Shown here piece by piece: positions 11,958 through 22,082 of a stretch of 64,000 nt of DNA. This DNA is from Acidovorax sp. A79 (GTDB lineage Bacteria; Pseudomonadota; Gammaproteobacteria; Burkholderiales; Burkholderiaceae_C): the NCBI RefSeq assembly GCF_041154505.1, contig NZ_AP028672.1:1005001-1069000 (forward strand), read 5' to 3'. The position numbers and the translations under genes are program-made. Position 1 is the first letter of the stretch, and each line of letters begins with the position of its first letter. Under the pieces are notes generated by a model. It saw only the letters and a program-made list of their open reading frames with translations, had not been told where the DNA came from and made no database searches.

Positions 11958-12050
11958 AGCTGTTCTTTTCTTATCCAATTATTTTGAGAGAGCTTCCTTG
12001 CGGCCCCACTGCGGAGGCCAAGCAAGGGCTGTCGGCGCGGATGCAGCGGG

Positions 12051-13331
12051 TCAGGCGGCGGGAACCGCGGCACCGAAACGCTTTTCAATGTACTGCTCGA
12101 CGATCTGATGGAACTCATTGGCAATGTTCTCGCCGCGCAGAGTCAGGGCCTTTTCGCCATCAATGAACACAGGGGCCGCAGGCGCCTCACCCGTACCGGG
12201 CAGGCTGATGCCGATGTCTGCGTGCTTGCTTTCGCCAGGACCGTTGACGATGCACCCCATCACGGCGACGCGCAGATTCTCGACGCCGGGATACCGAACC
12301 CGCCATACGGGCATCTGGGCACGCAGAAAATCGTCGATCTGCTTGGCCAGGTCCTGAAAGGTCGTGCTTGTGGTGCGGCCACAGCCCGGGCATGCCGTGA
12401 CGCTGGGGACAAACATACGCAGACCCAACGCCTGCAATATCTCGGAGGCGACCACCACCTCCTGCGTGCGCGCCTCCCCGGGCTGGGGCGTCAGGGACAC
12501 GCGAATGGTATCGCCGATGCCTTCTTGCAGCAGAACCGACAGCGCGGCTGCCGACGCTACCGTGCCCTTGGTTCCCATGCCCGCCTCCGTCAGCCCCAGA
12601 TGCAGCGCATAGTCGCAGCGGCGTGCGAGCTCACGATAGACGGAAATCAGATCCTGCACTCCACTGACCTTGCACGACAGGATGATCTGATTGCCATCCA
12701 GCCCCATCTGCTCGGCCCGGCGGGCGGACTCGATGGCCGACGTGATGAGCGCCTCATACATGACCTGGCGCGCCTCCCAGGGCGAGGCCCGGCGGCTGTT
12801 GGCGTCCATCAGGTCCACCAGCAGATCCTGATCGAGACTGCCCCAATTCACCCCGATGCGCACCGCCTTGTTCCACCGCATGGCGGCATCGATCATCTGG
12901 CCAAACTGCCGGTCCCTCTTGTCACCCTTGCCGACATTGCCCGGATTGATGCGGTACTTGGACAGCGCCTGTGCGCAATCGGGAAAATCCGTGAGCAGCC
13001 GGTGCCCGTTGTAGTGAAAGTCCCCCACGAGCGGCACACTTTCCCCCATCCGGTCCAGCTGTTCCCGGATATAGGGCACCGCCGCCGCGGCCTCGGGGGT
13101 ATTCACGGTAATCCGCACGAACTCCGAACCCGCCTGCGCCAGCTCCTTGACCTGTATGGCCGTGCCGATGGCATCCACCGTATCGGTATTTGTCATGGAT
13201 TGCACGCGCACGGGCGCATCGCCGCCCACCGTCACGACACGGGATCCCCACACGATCCTGGCTTGGCGTGAGCGCCGAGGCAAAGGGGATGCAATCGCAA
13301 TGGGCCCCATATCACCAGATACCTGTTCCAC
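12051..13331 (-). CDS. ispG: 4-hydroxy-3-methylbut-2-enyl diphosphate synthase
   Basis: 426 aa. A TIM-barrel N-terminal half with [17 protein letters not shown] and a C-terminal reductase-like domain with iron-sulfur cysteines (TACPGCGRT and [10 protein letters not shown]). It carries out the reductive ring opening of MEcPP to HMBPP in the MEP isoprenoid pathway. The start is GTG at 13331, sharing one base with the TAG stop of the upstream rodZ-like gene. GAGG lies about 7 bases before it inside that gene's end, suggesting coupling. An ATG at 13310 is a weaker alternative. Confidence 0.96.
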   Translation of the reverse strand: MEQVSGDMGPIAIASPLPRRSRQARIVWGSRVVTVGGDAPVRVQSMTNTDTVDAIGTAIQVKELAQAGSEFVRITVNTPEAAAAVPYIREQLDRMGESVPLVGDFHYNGHRLLTDFPDCAQALSKYRINPGNVGKGDKRDRQFGQMIDAAMRWNKAVRIGVNWGSLDQDLLVDLMDANSRRASPWEARQVMYEALITSAIESARRAEQMGLDGNQIILSCKVSGVQDLISVYRELARRCDYALHLGLTEAGMGTKGTVASAAALSVLLQEGIGDTIRVSLTPQPGEARTQEVVVASEILQALGLRMFVPSVTACPGCGRTTSTTFQDLAKQIDDFLRAQMPVWRVRYPGVENLRVAVMGCIVNGPGESKHADIGISLPGTGEAPAAPVFIDGEKALTLRGENIANEFHQIVEQYIEKRFGAAVPAA

Positions 13332-14242
13332 TATTTCACCTCGAAGCGAGCAACGTTTTCACGCGACACAGTCGTCAGGTCGAAAGGCTTTCCGCGCACG
13401 AAGACCTCCGTCACGTCCGCGCGTCCGATGACAACCGCCAAAGGCATCGACCCGGCGACCGACACCGACTCGCCCGCGACCAGATTGCGCTGCAGCGCTA
13501 CCGCGCCTGCGGAGTCCCGCACCTGCACCCAGGATTCACTGCGCGCGCGCAGCACCAGCGCACCTGCGGGGGGTGCGGCTGCGCTGGCGGCCGCCACCGG
13601 GGCCGATGCAACACCATTGGCAGCCGCGGGCGCGGCTGCATCGGGGCGCCCCGCCGCAACTGGCGCGGGGCTCTCCGGCTTGCGCTCGGCAACGCCGGTC
13701 GCGGCACTCGATACTTCTGTGGGTGCGGGGCTGGCCTGAGGTTCCGCGATGACCGAAGGAGCGGCCGTCACCGGGGCAGGTGCCTGCACTGCGCCTGTCG
13801 TGCTCGTCGTCCCGTCCTGCTGGCGGGGAAAGAAAACAAGCACGAGAGCTCCCACCAGCAGCGCCAGCACCACCAAGGTGACGGACCGCGAAGTGGATCC
13901 CGAAAAGGACGCCGAAGACGAAGACGACTTGCCAGAACCGCCCTTCACGGGTGCATTGAGACCGGCACTGTCCGTGGCCAGACGCGGACTCTTGCTTTGC
14001 GGCAACAGCGACAGGACGGGCGCAGGATCGAGCTTGAGTGTCCTGCAGATGCTGGATGCCAGCGCCCGCACAAACACCGTATCAGGCAGCGCCTCGTAGT
14101 TGTCGGCCTCCAGCGCCTCCAGCTTGCTGACCGGCACCTTCAGCGCCACGGCCAAGGCGGCTATGTGCATGCCGGATGCCTGCCGCGCTTCCCTGAGCAA
14201 TCCACCCGCCGTCATTCCACCACTCTCCAGAACCTCACTCAT
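13331..14242 (-). CDS. RodZ-like HTH and DUF4115 membrane protein
   Basis: About 303 aa. An N-terminal Xre-type helix-turn-helix (about residues 10-70, [17 protein letters not shown]... and [15 protein letters not shown]), one membrane helix ([18 protein letters not shown]), a long Pro/Ala linker and a C-terminal DUF4115 domain ([18 protein letters not shown]). This is the layout of RodZ, which links MreB to the elongasome. It starts at the ATG at 14242, inside the end of pilF (8-base overlap in ATGAGTGA). A GTG at 14254 is possible. Order pilF-rodZ-ispG is conserved across beta- and gammaproteobacteria. Confidence 0.88.
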   Translation of the reverse strand: MSEVLESGGMTAGGLLREARQASGMHIAALAVALKVPVSKLEALEADNYEALPDTVFVRALASSICRTLKLDPAPVLSLLPQSKSPRLATDSAGLNAPVKGGSGKSSSSSASFSGSTSRSVTLVVLALLVGALVLVFFPRQQDGTTSTTGAVQAPAPVTAAPSVIAEPQASPAPTEVSSAATGVAERKPESPAPVAAGRPDAAAPAAANGVASAPVAAASAAAPPAGALVLRARSESWVQVRDSAGAVALQRNLVAGESVSVAGSMPLAVVIGRADVTEVFVRGKPFDLTTVSRENVARFEVK

Positions 14243-15068
14243 TGAAAGCCCCACGCTCGTATGCCCCCAGTTCCCGCGAATCCGGGAAACGCTTGCGCAA
14301 CTGTTCCGCCAGCTGCTTCATGGCCACGGAGTCACCCAGGCCACGCTCCACCTTGATTCCGAGCCACAGCGACTCGGAGTTGGCAAACTGGCTGTTGTTC
14401 AGCCGCCGGATATAGAACTGGGCGCGGGTCAGCTCGTTGCGCCGCAACAAAAGCGCAGCCAGGTGGTAGCCCACCACGGGGTTGGCGGCATCCAGTTCAT
14501 AGGCCTTGAGCAGTGACTGCTCGGCTTCGGCGAACTGACCGGCCCCCGACTGGCAAAGCCCGCGTGCCATGAGTGTCTTGCTGCGCGCGGTGTAGGAAGG
14601 ATTGGCCAGCGCCCGCCCGAATTGCTGGTCGGCTTCTGCGTACTTTTGCTGCTGGCAAAGCAACCAGCCGTAGTTGTGCAACAGGTTGGGATCGTTCCCC
14701 CTGAGCGCCAGCGCCCTGCGAAAACTGTCGTCCGCCTGCGCAAAATCGTTCAGCCGCATGTAGATGAGGCCGCGCAGGTTGAAGGCGTCGGAATACGTGG
14801 GATCGGCCGCCAGCGCCTGCTTGACTTCATCAAGCGCCACGGCGGTCTGGCCGTTCTCGAAATAGTTGGATGCAAGCTCCAGGCGAATGCGGGCACGGCG
14901 CCGCGTTTCAGGCTCATCGGACGGAGTGACCAATCCCGCATTGGTATCCACGGTGGACATGCTGTTGTTGGTCGCACACCCCTGCAGTACGGACATGCAT
15001 GCGAGCACGCCACATGCCGTGAGTGTCCAGAGGCCAAGTTGCTGCCAGCTTCCAACCAATCCCACCAT
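14235..15068 (-). CDS. pilW: Type IV pilus assembly lipoprotein PilF/PilW
   Basis: 277 aa. Lipoprotein signal with lipobox LQGC (Cys about residue 31), then TPR units (ASNYFENGQTAVALDEVKQAL, AFNLRGLIYMRLNDFAQADDSFRRAL, LLHNYGWLLCQQQKYAEADQQFGRAL, VVGYHLAALLLRRNELTRAQFYIRRL). This matches PilF/PilW, the outer-membrane pilotin needed for secretin multimerisation in type IV pili. It lies between rlmN and the rodZ-like gene, as in many proteobacteria. Start chosen by an excellent AAGGAGG Shine-Dalgarno. The symbol differs between species (pilF or pilW). Confidence 0.92.
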   Translation of the reverse strand: MVGLVGSWQQLGLWTLTACGVLACMSVLQGCATNNSMSTVDTNAGLVTPSDEPETRRRARIRLELASNYFENGQTAVALDEVKQALAADPTYSDAFNLRGLIYMRLNDFAQADDSFRRALALRGNDPNLLHNYGWLLCQQQKYAEADQQFGRALANPSYTARSKTLMARGLCQSGAGQFAEAEQSLLKAYELDAANPVVGYHLAALLLRRNELTRAQFYIRRLNNSQFANSESLWLGIKVERGLGDSVAMKQLAEQLRKRFPDSRELGAYERGAFNE

Positions 15069-15104
15069 GTAGAGCCTCCTTGAAGTATGCCGATTGCTTG
15101 CTGA

Positions 15105-16229
15105 TCAAGTCACCGGTTTGAGCACGATTGTCCGCTGCTTTGCCATGCGCTCGGCGGCCCGTGTGCGATCCTTGACATCTCCCGCGAGCTGGCCACAGGC
15201 CGCGTCGATATCATCTCCCCGGGTCTTGCGCACCGTTGTGACAATACCTGCATCGCTCAGGACCTTCGCAAACGCAACCACCTGATTTTGCGCAGATCGC
15301 AACAGCCCCGATGCGGGAAATGGATTGAAGGGAATGAGATTGAATTTGCAGCGCACCCCTGCGCCACGGGCGGGCTTGACCAGCTCGATCAGCTGCTGCG
15401 CATGCTCCAGCTGGTCATTGACACCATCGAGCATGCAGTATTCAAAAGTGATGAAATCACGCGGTGCGTGCGCCAGATAGCGGTTGCAGGCCTCCAGCAG
15501 CTCTTCGATCGGATACTTGCGATTGAGCGGTACCAGATTGTCCCGCAGCGGATCGTTGGGCGCATGCAAAGACACGGCCAGGGCCACCGGGCAATCCTGC
15601 GAGAGGCGGTCCATCATGGGGACCACGCCCGACGTGGATACCGTCACCCGCCGCCGCGACAGACCATACCCATGGTCATCGAGCATGACGCGCAAGGCGG
15701 GCACGAGCGCCGAGTAGTTCTGCAGCGGCTCGCCCATCCCCATCATCACGACGTTCGAGATCACCCGATCTTCGGACTTGAGGCGTTTGCGCAAGGAATG
15801 CTCTGCAAACCACAACTGCGCGACGATCTCGCCCGTGGTCAGATTCCTGCTGAAACCCTGATGCCCCGTGGAGCAAAAGCGGCACCCCACGGCACAGCCG
15901 GCCTGGGAGGAAATACACAGCGTTCCGCGGTCATCCTCAGGAATGAAGACGGCTTCCACCGCGTTGCCATCCCCCACGTCGAACAGCCACTTCACCGTGC
16001 CGTCCGAGGAAACATGCTCGGAGATGACTGGCAAGGCCTCGACACGGGCGCAACCCCTGAGCTTGTCGCGCAGGGCCTTGGCCAGATCGCTCATGGCGTC
16101 AAAGTCGCTGGCGCCGCGCTGGTGGATCCAGCGAAACAGCTGGGTGGCGCGAAACCGCTTTTCGCCCAGTTGCTGGCAGAAAGCAGCCAGGCCGTCGAGG
16201 TCAAATTCCAGCAGGTTGGTGGTGGTCAT
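15105..16229 (-). CDS. rlmN: 23S rRNA/tRNA adenine C2-methyltransferase RlmN
   Basis: 374 aa. Radical SAM motif CxxxCxxC as C112-AVG-C116-RF-C119, followed by [16 protein letters not shown] and the [10 protein letters not shown] motif. Catalytic cysteines are expected near the C-terminal [11 protein letters not shown] segment. It makes m2A in 23S rRNA and certain tRNAs. The ATG has an AAGGG Shine-Dalgarno about 5 bases upstream. It is located between ndk and pilF in the usual ndk-rlmN-pilF-rodZ-ispG order. No missing motif. Confidence 0.97.
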   Translation of the reverse strand: MTTTNLLEFDLDGLAAFCQQLGEKRFRATQLFRWIHQRGASDFDAMSDLAKALRDKLRGCARVEALPVISEHVSSDGTVKWLFDVGDGNAVEAVFIPEDDRGTLCISSQAGCAVGCRFCSTGHQGFSRNLTTGEIVAQLWFAEHSLRKRLKSEDRVISNVVMMGMGEPLQNYSALVPALRVMLDDHGYGLSRRRVTVSTSGVVPMMDRLSQDCPVALAVSLHAPNDPLRDNLVPLNRKYPIEELLEACNRYLAHAPRDFITFEYCMLDGVNDQLEHAQQLIELVKPARGAGVRCKFNLIPFNPFPASGLLRSAQNQVVAFAKVLSDAGIVTTVRKTRGDDIDAACGQLAGDVKDRTRAAERMAKQRTIVLKPVT

Positions 16230-16316
16230 CGCGCCCTTCCAGTGACGGGCCGAGCGCGGTCGTCCCCATGGCGCAGGTGTCCCACGATTGCGGGAACAGG
16301 CATGGGGAGCACCATA

Positions 16317-16742
16317 TCAGCGCGAGTAGATGTTCAGGCCGGGGAAGAAGAAGGCCACTTCTGCCTGGGCGGTTTCAGCTGCGTCGGAACCATGCACTGC
16401 ATTGGCATCGATGCTGTCAGCGAAGTCGGCGCGGATGGTGCCGGCTTCTGCCTTCTTGGGGTCCGTGGCGCCCATGAGTTCGCGGTTCTTCAGAATCGCG
16501 TTTTCACCTTCCAGGGCCTGGATCATCACGGGGCCGGAGATCATGAAGTCCACCAGGTCCTTGAAGAAAGGACGCTCCTTGTGCACGGCGTAGAACTGCT
16601 CGGCTTCCAGGCGCGACAGGTGGGCCATGCGTGCAGCCACGACCTTGAGGCCGGCAGCTTCAAAGCGTGCATAGATCTGACCGATGACATTCTTGGCCAC
16701 TGCGTCGGGCTTGATGATGGAGAGGGTGCGTTCGATTGCCAT
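16317..16742 (-). CDS. ndk: Nucleoside diphosphate kinase
   Basis: 141 aa, the family's normal length. The catalytic phospho-histidine is H117 in NAVHGSD, with the KPDAVAKN N-terminal motif and the ATP-site residues in place. It transfers phosphate between nucleoside triphosphates and diphosphates. The ATG at 16742 has AGGA 8 bases upstream and gives the standard [13 protein letters not shown]; the frame is open back to 16787 but the extra residues are not family-like. It is probably the first gene of the rlmN-to-purA run. Confidence 0.97.
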   Translation of the reverse strand: MAIERTLSIIKPDAVAKNVIGQIYARFEAAGLKVVAARMAHLSRLEAEQFYAVHKERPFFKDLVDFMISGPVMIQALEGENAILKNRELMGATDPKKAEAGTIRADFADSIDANAVHGSDAAETAQAEVAFFFPGLNIYSR

Positions 16743-16802
16743 GTTGATTTCCTGAATGGATGATGTTGCTGTAATTCGTTTGCCCACTGGACAAAGCCCT
16801 CG

Positions 16803-16808
16803 ATTCTA
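16803..16808 (-). promoter_or_regulatory. Candidate -10 box upstream of ndk
   Basis: On the minus strand the hexamer TAGAAT lies 60 bases before the ndk ATG, in the 92-bp gap between rluB and ndk. It matches five of six consensus -10 positions. I see no convincing -35 hexamer 16-18 bases upstream, so this is only a candidate promoter for the ndk-rlmN-pilF run. Confidence 0.35.
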
Positions 16809-16834
16809 ACCGGGCAGACCGGCGCAGCGTGCGC

Positions 16835-18436
16835 TCAGCGCCCGCTGCCCCCGCGGCGAGGGCCGCCTCCGCCGGGGCGCCGCTTGTCCTGGCGGTGCCG
16901 CGAGAGGCTGTCCATGCCGATATAGCCCACCGAGGTCTTCATCGGATCCGGCTGTGCCGCCCCGCGCTGGCGATCACCGCCGCCGGCATTGTTGCCGCGG
17001 GCCTGACCTTGTTGTCCATTGTCACGGCGGGGTTTCTGGCCGCGGGGGCCGCCCGGCGCCCCCTGCGACATGTCGCGGCGCGGGCCGTCGCCCACGCGGG
17101 GCCCGTTGCGCCCCCGGTTGCGCTTGTTGCCGCCGCGCCCGCCCGCACCCGGCCCCTCTTCCAACCGGCCTTCGGCCGGAGCCTCCGGCCGTCCGGCACC
17201 GGCGGCCTGGACCAGGGCGCGGATGTCACTCTCATCGAGTTCCAGCCAGGCGCCGCGCTTGAGCCCGCGCGGCAGCACCATGGCGCCGTACCGGATACGG
17301 ATCAGCCGGCTGACCGCATGTCCCACAGACTCCAGCATCCGGCGCACCTCGCGGTTGCGCCCTTCGGAAATGGTGACCCGGTACCAGCAGTTGGAGCCTT
17401 CGCCACCGCCATCCTCGATCGATCCAAAGGATGCCATGCCATCGTCCAGGCGCACGCCATCCAGCAGCTTCTGCTTTTCTTCGTTGCTCAAGGCGCCCAG
17501 CACCCGCACGGCGTACTCGCGCTCCAAGCCAAAACGCGGGTGCATGAGCTTGTTGGCAAGTTCGCCGGAACTGGTGAACAGCAGCAGGCCTTCGGTGTTC
17601 AGATCCAGGCGCCCGACAGACTGCCACTTGCCCTGCATGAGCCGGGGCAGCTTGCGAAAGACGGTGGGCCGGTTCTGGGGGTCGTCATGGGTCACCACTT
17701 CGCCCACCGGCTTGTGGTACGCGATCACGCGCGCGGGCGGCGGGTCGATCCGGTAGCGGATGGGCTTGCCGTTGACCTTGACCTGGTCTCCGAACTGGAT
17801 GCGCTGTCCGATATGGGCAGGCTCGTTGTTCACGGAGATGCGCCCTTCCAGGATGAGCTGCTCCATCTCCAGCCGCGACCCCAGCCCCGCCTGGGCCAGC
17901 ACCTTGTGAAGCTTGGGCGTTTCCACCTGGGGCAGCAATACGCGCTTGGAGGGAACGGCGTCGGCCGACGCATCATCCTCATCGAAGCGGCCCGACACCA
18001 CATCCTCGAACTGATAGCCATCCACCGCCGGCGCCGCCTTGCGCCTGTCGCGCCCGGCACCTTCGGGGCGTTGGGGCGGCCTGCCGCCGGGCTGGCCCTG
18101 GTTCCTGCGGCCGCCCTGCCCTGGCTGGCCCACAGACTCAGAGCCTTCCGCATGCGCCGCCGCAGCCTCGGCCTCGGGCCCTGCAACCACCTGCGACGAG
18201 GAGAGCGCCTCGGGCGACAACTCCGTAGCTGTCACGGGCTCCACCTCAGAAACGGCCTCGGGGGCCGCCGAAGCGATGGCGTCGCCAGCAGCACTTTGCT
18301 CCTCGGCAACCACAGCCACCGGCACCGCCTTCTTGCGCGGGGCGCGCTTGGCAGCAGGTTTCTTCGGCGCCGCAGCCGCCTGCGCAGGCGCAGCCTCCGG
18401 CAGATCAGCCGGCATTTCGGGGGTCGAATCGTTCAT
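16835..18436 (-). CDS. rluB: 23S rRNA pseudouridine synthase RluB
   Basis: 533 aa, much longer than E. coli RluB (about 290). A catalytic core with an S4 RNA-binding domain ([29 protein letters not shown]) and the RsuA-family motif [14 protein letters not shown], containing the catalytic Asp, is flanked by disordered arms: an acidic/Ala N-terminal arm of about 170 aa and a Gly/Arg-rich C-terminal arm of about 115 aa. Such arms are common in Burkholderiales RluB and probably bind RNA. The ATG at 18436 shares one base with the scpB stop (TGATG). Confidence 0.92.
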   Translation of the reverse strand: MNDSTPEMPADLPEAAPAQAAAAPKKPAAKRAPRKKAVPVAVVAEEQSAAGDAIASAAPEAVSEVEPVTATELSPEALSSSQVVAGPEAEAAAAHAEGSESVGQPGQGGRRNQGQPGGRPPQRPEGAGRDRRKAAPAVDGYQFEDVVSGRFDEDDASADAVPSKRVLLPQVETPKLHKVLAQAGLGSRLEMEQLILEGRISVNNEPAHIGQRIQFGDQVKVNGKPIRYRIDPPPARVIAYHKPVGEVVTHDDPQNRPTVFRKLPRLMQGKWQSVGRLDLNTEGLLLFTSSGELANKLMHPRFGLEREYAVRVLGALSNEEKQKLLDGVRLDDGMASFGSIEDGGGEGSNCWYRVTISEGRNREVRRMLESVGHAVSRLIRIRYGAMVLPRGLKRGAWLELDESDIRALVQAAGAGRPEAPAEGRLEEGPGAGGRGGNKRNRGRNGPRVGDGPRRDMSQGAPGGPRGQKPRRDNGQQGQARGNNAGGGDRQRGAAQPDPMKTSVGYIGMDSLSRHRQDKRRPGGGGPRRGGSGR

Positions 18437-19188
18437 CAAGTATTTCCCTGGATACCACCCGGGGTATCGGCATCGTCGTCGCGGAGATCCGTCTCCGCAT
18501 TCTGAAAAAAGTCTTCCACGGGCAGCACCGCATCCGGCGCCGCGCCCGGTTCTGGCGGCTGTTGGCCCGGGCCGGGCTCCGATGGCGCAGCGACCAGCTC
18601 CGCTGCCGGTTCGGGCTCCGGCTCTATCACCCCTTGGGCGGCAGCGGCCATGGCCTCCAGGACATTGGCATTGCCGGTGGGGTCATCCAGCACCGGCAAC
18701 TGGTCCAGCGACTGCAGCCCCATGTCATCCAGAAACTGCCGCGTGGTCGCAAACAGCGCCGGACGCCCCACCGTTTCCCGGTGGCCGATGACCTCGACCC
18801 AGCCCCTGTCTTCCAGCTGCTTGACGATCAGGCTGTTGACCGTCACCCCCCGGATGTCCTCGATATCACCCCGCGTCACAGGCTGGCGATACGCAATGAT
18901 CGCCAAGGTTTCCATGGTGGCCCTCGAATAGCGCGGCGGCTTTTCGGGGTGCAGCCGGTCGAGGTACTCGCGCATCTCGGGCCGGCTCTGGAAACGCCAG
19001 CCCGTGGCCACCTGAACCAGCTCCACGCCACGCTGCGTCCATTCCAGCTGCAGCTCCTGCAGCAATACCTTGAGCGTGTCCGACCCCAGCGCGTCATGGA
19101 ACAGCACCCGCAGCTCGCGCAAAGGCACAGGCTGCTGCGCGCAGATCAACGCAGTTTCGAGGACCCTTTTGGCATCCACCGTGTTCAT
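18436..19188 (-). CDS. scpB: Segregation and condensation protein B
   Basis: 250 aa. Two winged-helix domains: [17 protein letters not shown] and [44 protein letters not shown], with the ScpB signature RGV(T/S)[19 protein letters not shown]. An acidic Pro-rich tail of about 70 aa follows. ScpB binds ScpA and SMC in chromosome condensation. Usually scpA is adjacent; here I find none nearby, so scpA is presumably elsewhere in the genome. It overlaps rluB by one base, a frequent scpB-rluB pairing. Confidence 0.95.
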   Translation of the reverse strand: MNTVDAKRVLETALICAQQPVPLRELRVLFHDALGSDTLKVLLQELQLEWTQRGVELVQVATGWRFQSRPEMREYLDRLHPEKPPRYSRATMETLAIIAYRQPVTRGDIEDIRGVTVNSLIVKQLEDRGWVEVIGHRETVGRPALFATTRQFLDDMGLQSLDQLPVLDDPTGNANVLEAMAAAAQGVIEPEPEPAAELVAAPSEPGPGQQPPEPGAAPDAVLPVEDFFQNAETDLRDDDADTPGGIQGNT

Positions 19189-19335
19189 GGTTCAGCGATT
19201 CCTGGAAAAGTGCCACGCGTTGCAACGGGTGTCACATCAACAGCAGGGGGCAATCAATGGCGCGCTGTGCAAGGGTGCTGGCGCGACGCAAGAGCCCGGC
19301 GGGATTCCGTCTTCGGGCTGGGGCCAGTCTGGCCG

Positions 19336-20358
19336 TCAGGGCGCATTGTAGCCCAGCCCCCATGACGAGAGGGCCTGGCAGATGTCCTGCGGCACCGGCG
19401 CCCGGAATTCCAGCGCCTCGCCGGTCACAGGGTGCGAGAAGGCCAGGCGGTAGGCATGCAGCGCCTGCCGCTGCAGGCTGCCGACCGGCGCGCCGCCATA
19501 CAGGCCATCCCCCACCAACGGATGCCGCAAGGACGCCATGTGCACGCGGATCTGGTGCGTGCGGCCCGTATGCAGGGTGCATTGCACCCAGCAGCCCTCG
19601 TCCGCGCCAGCGAGCCACCGGATGTCGGTGCGCGCAAGCTTGCCCGCATGGGTCGCCAGGTCGACGACCGCCATGCGAAGGCGGTTGCGCGGATCCCGGC
19701 CAATGGGCGCTTCCACCGTGCGGATCTTGGGACCCGACCATGCGCCGTGGGCCATGGCCACGTACTGCCGCTGCACCTTGCGCTCGGCAATCAATGCGAC
19801 CAGCGCGTCCATGGTGGCGCGGTCGCGGGCAACGACCATCAGCCCGCTGGTGTCCTTGTCGAGCCGGTGCACGATGCCCGCGCGCGGCACGGTCAGCGCC
19901 TTTTCGTCGCGGGCGAGCAGGCCGTTGAGCAAGGTGCCGCTCCAGTTCCCCGGCGCGGGGTGTACCACCAGGCCGGCGGGCTTGTTCACCACCAGCAGAT
20001 GTGGATCCTCGAACACCACGTCGATGGACATGGACTCAGGCCGGAAGGCCTGGCTCTGCAGCGTGGGCCGCATTTCCAGCACCACCTGATCGCCCGCCTT
20101 CACGCGCGCTGCCGCCTTGGGAAGCGGCTTGCCATTGAGGCTTACCAGCCCCTGCGCCAGCAGTTGCTGCAGGTAGCTGCGGGAAAACTCGGGCACCAGA
20201 TCGACCAGCGCCCGGTCCAGCCGCACGCCATGCTGTCCGGCCCCGATGTGCATGGAGCGAAGCTCGCTCCCGGACTCGTCCGCCAGCCCTTCCGACTCGT
20301 CGGCCAGCAGCTCATCCGCTGCCCCGGCCGATTCCCACGCCATGCCCGTTGCGCCCAT
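19336..20358 (-). CDS. rluD: 23S rRNA pseudouridine synthase RluD
   Basis: About 340 aa. N-terminal S4 domain (GVRLDRALVDLVPEFSRSYLQQLLAQGLVSLNG) and the RluA/RluD catalytic motif IVHRLDKDTSGLMVVA, with the catalytic Asp in RLDKDTSG. It makes pseudouridines 1911, 1915 and 1917 in helix 69 of 23S rRNA. The frame opens at a TTG (20385) overlapping nlpD by 4 bases; the ATG at 20358 is my choice and another ATG at 20343 is possible. The acidic N-terminal stretch before the S4 domain is poorly conserved, so the exact start is uncertain. Confidence 0.92.
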   Translation of the reverse strand: MGATGMAWESAGAADELLADESEGLADESGSELRSMHIGAGQHGVRLDRALVDLVPEFSRSYLQQLLAQGLVSLNGKPLPKAAARVKAGDQVVLEMRPTLQSQAFRPESMSIDVVFEDPHLLVVNKPAGLVVHPAPGNWSGTLLNGLLARDEKALTVPRAGIVHRLDKDTSGLMVVARDRATMDALVALIAERKVQRQYVAMAHGAWSGPKIRTVEAPIGRDPRNRLRMAVVDLATHAGKLARTDIRWLAGADEGCWVQCTLHTGRTHQIRVHMASLRHPLVGDGLYGGAPVGSLQRQALHAYRLAFSHPVTGEALEFRAPVPQDICQALSSWGLGYNAP

Positions 20359-20381
20359 TGGCGGCGAAGCCACGGCGGAAA

Positions 20382-21308
20382 TCAACGTGCAGGCAGGTAG
20401 CGCGACGGGTCGACGGGCTTGCCTTGCCGGCGGATTTCAAAGTGCAGCTTGACGCGGTCGGCGTCGGTGCTGCCCATCTCGGCAATTTTCTGCCCCTTGC
20501 GCACGGACTGGTCCTCCTTGACGAGCAGGGTCTGGTTGTGCGCGTACGCCGTCAGAAAGGTGTTGTTGTGCTTGAGGATGACGAGGTTGCCGTATCCGCG
20601 CAGCCCCGCGCCCGCATACACCACGCGGCCGTCGGCGGCGGCCAGGACGGGGTCTCCCGCCTTGCCAGCAATGTCGTATCCCTTGTTGCGCGCCTCGTCG
20701 AACCCGGCGATCAGCGAGCCCGGAGCGGGCCAGATGAATGCCATGTCGTCTTCCGCGGCGCCCGACGACGGTGTCGGCGTTGCCGGCGCGACGGCCACCA
20801 CGGGGCCGGAGGCCCCCGAGGTGGCGGGCTTGGCCGCGCTGGCCGGGGGCACGGCCGCACTAGCGGGGTTGGCGGGCGTCACCGTCGAGGAGGTCACCGG
20901 GCGGGTGACCACGCCGCTGTCGGCGGCCACGGCCTGCGGGGCGGGCGCGGGCGGCGCCACGCGCAGCACCTGGCCCACTTCGATCAGATTCGCGTTCTCG
21001 AGGTTGTTCCAGCGCGCAATGTCTTTCCAGCTCTGGCCCGACTCCAGGCCGATGCGAATGAGGGTATCTCCCGGCTTGACCGTGTAGTAGCCTGGTTTTC
21101 CGGCATTTTCCGCGCCGGGCAGCGGCTTGAGGGGTGTCCCCACCACCACGCCGGGCTGGGCCGCTGGCGGAGGCGCGGAGGACGAGGAGGATGTGCCCCG
21201 GTCTTCCACAGGAGCCTTGTTCAGCCGGGTGCCGCAACCGGTGAGCGCAAGCCCCGCCAGCGCCACGGTAAACCCAACCACAAGACCACGCGATACGAAC
21301 ATAAGCAT
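20382..21308 (-). CDS. nlpD: LysM and M23 peptidase lipoprotein, NlpD-like
   Basis: 308 aa. Lipobox LTGC at about residue 25, a LysM domain (YYTVKPGDTLIRIGLESGQ, about residues 73-117), a Pro/Ala linker and a C-terminal M23/LytM domain (GNLVILKHNNTFLTAYAHNQ). The LytM domain appears to lack the full zinc-binding His/Asp set, as in NlpD-type amidase activators, which switch on AmiC in septal peptidoglycan splitting rather than cutting it themselves. AAGGG lies 3 bases before the ATG. It is co-directional with pcm, 6 bp upstream; nlpD-pcm-surE is the classic order. Confidence 0.92.
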   Translation of the reverse strand: MLMFVSRGLVVGFTVALAGLALTGCGTRLNKAPVEDRGTSSSSSAPPPAAQPGVVVGTPLKPLPGAENAGKPGYYTVKPGDTLIRIGLESGQSWKDIARWNNLENANLIEVGQVLRVAPPAPAPQAVAADSGVVTRPVTSSTVTPANPASAAVPPASAAKPATSGASGPVVAVAPATPTPSSGAAEDDMAFIWPAPGSLIAGFDEARNKGYDIAGKAGDPVLAAADGRVVYAGAGLRGYGNLVILKHNNTFLTAYAHNQTLLVKEDQSVRKGQKIAEMGSTDADRVKLHFEIRRQGKPVDPSRYLPAR

Positions 21309-21314
21309 TTCCCT

Positions 21315-22082
21315 TCAGGCAATCCCCGATTTTAGGGGGACAAAATGTACGGGCTCGAGCACGTTTTGTTTCAATCCGTGCGGGGTTTTGTCGATCACCA
21401 GCAACATCTGCTGCCCGCCTGCCACCGCCATGGGCGCCACCAGCCGCCCTCCGACCGCCAGCTGGTCGCACCACGCCTGCGGCACGGCATCCCCGCCCGC
21501 GGCAGCGATGATGGCCGCGTAAGGCGCGCCCTTGGCGTAGCCCAGCATGCCGTCCCCGAACAGCAAGTGGACATTGGCCAGGCGAAACGGGCGCAGGTTG
21601 TAGCGCGCCTTGTCGTGCAGGCCCCGCAGGCGCTCCAGGGTATAGACCTCGCGCGCCAGGTGGCTCAGCACGGCCGCCTGGTAGCCGCAGCCCGTGCCGA
21701 TCTCCAGCACACGTCCCAATCCGCCCGCGCGCGCGCCTTCGGCGCCCAGCAGCAACTCGCACATGCGGGCCACGACGTTCGGCTTGGAAATGGTCTGCCC
21801 AAGGCCAATCGGCAGGCTGGTGTCCTCATACGCCTGGTTGACCAGCGCGCTGTCGACAAAACGATGGCGCTCCACGGTGCCCATGGCGTGCAGCACCGCC
21901 GGCGACGTGATGCCTCCGGCCGCCAGCTTGTGCACCATGCGCGCGCGCACCGCCGCCGAATCCAGCCCCACCCCCACCGGCGCCGCCGCCGGCTGGCGCG
22001 CGGGCGGAGCGACCGGGGCGGGCCTGGCGGGAGAAGGTCCAGATCCTGGCAACCTGGCAGGGAATCCGGGGCGGCGCTGCAT
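21315..22082 (-). CDS. pcm: Protein-L-isoaspartate O-methyltransferase
   Basis: 255 aa. After a Pro/Ala-rich N-terminal extension of about 45 aa, the PIMT core is clear: LPIGLGQTISKPNVVARM around residue 103 and the SAM motif VLEIGTGCGYQAAVL. It repairs isoaspartyl residues in aged proteins. The frame stays open far upstream through surE, but the ATG at 22082 shares one base with the surE stop (TGATG), a coupled start. The core might start slightly later than the annotated extension. Confidence 0.93.
   Translation of the reverse strand: MQRRPGFPARLPGSGPSPARPAPVAPPARQPAAAPVGVGLDSAAVRARMVHKLAAGGITSPAVLHAMGTVERHRFVDSALVNQAYEDTSLPIGLGQTISKPNVVARMCELLLGAEGARAGGLGRVLEIGTGCGYQAAVLSHLAREVYTLERLRGLHDKARYNLRPFRLANVHLLFGDGMLGYAKGAPYAAIIAAAGGDAVPQAWCDQLAVGGRLVAPMAVAGGQQMLLVIDKTPHGLKQNVLEPVHFVPLKSGIA

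Noticed and set aside
20382..21308. Active M23 endopeptidase
   Set aside because: The LytM domain seems to lack the full zinc ligand set, so an amidase activator role is more likely than a hydrolase; alignment would be needed to be sure.
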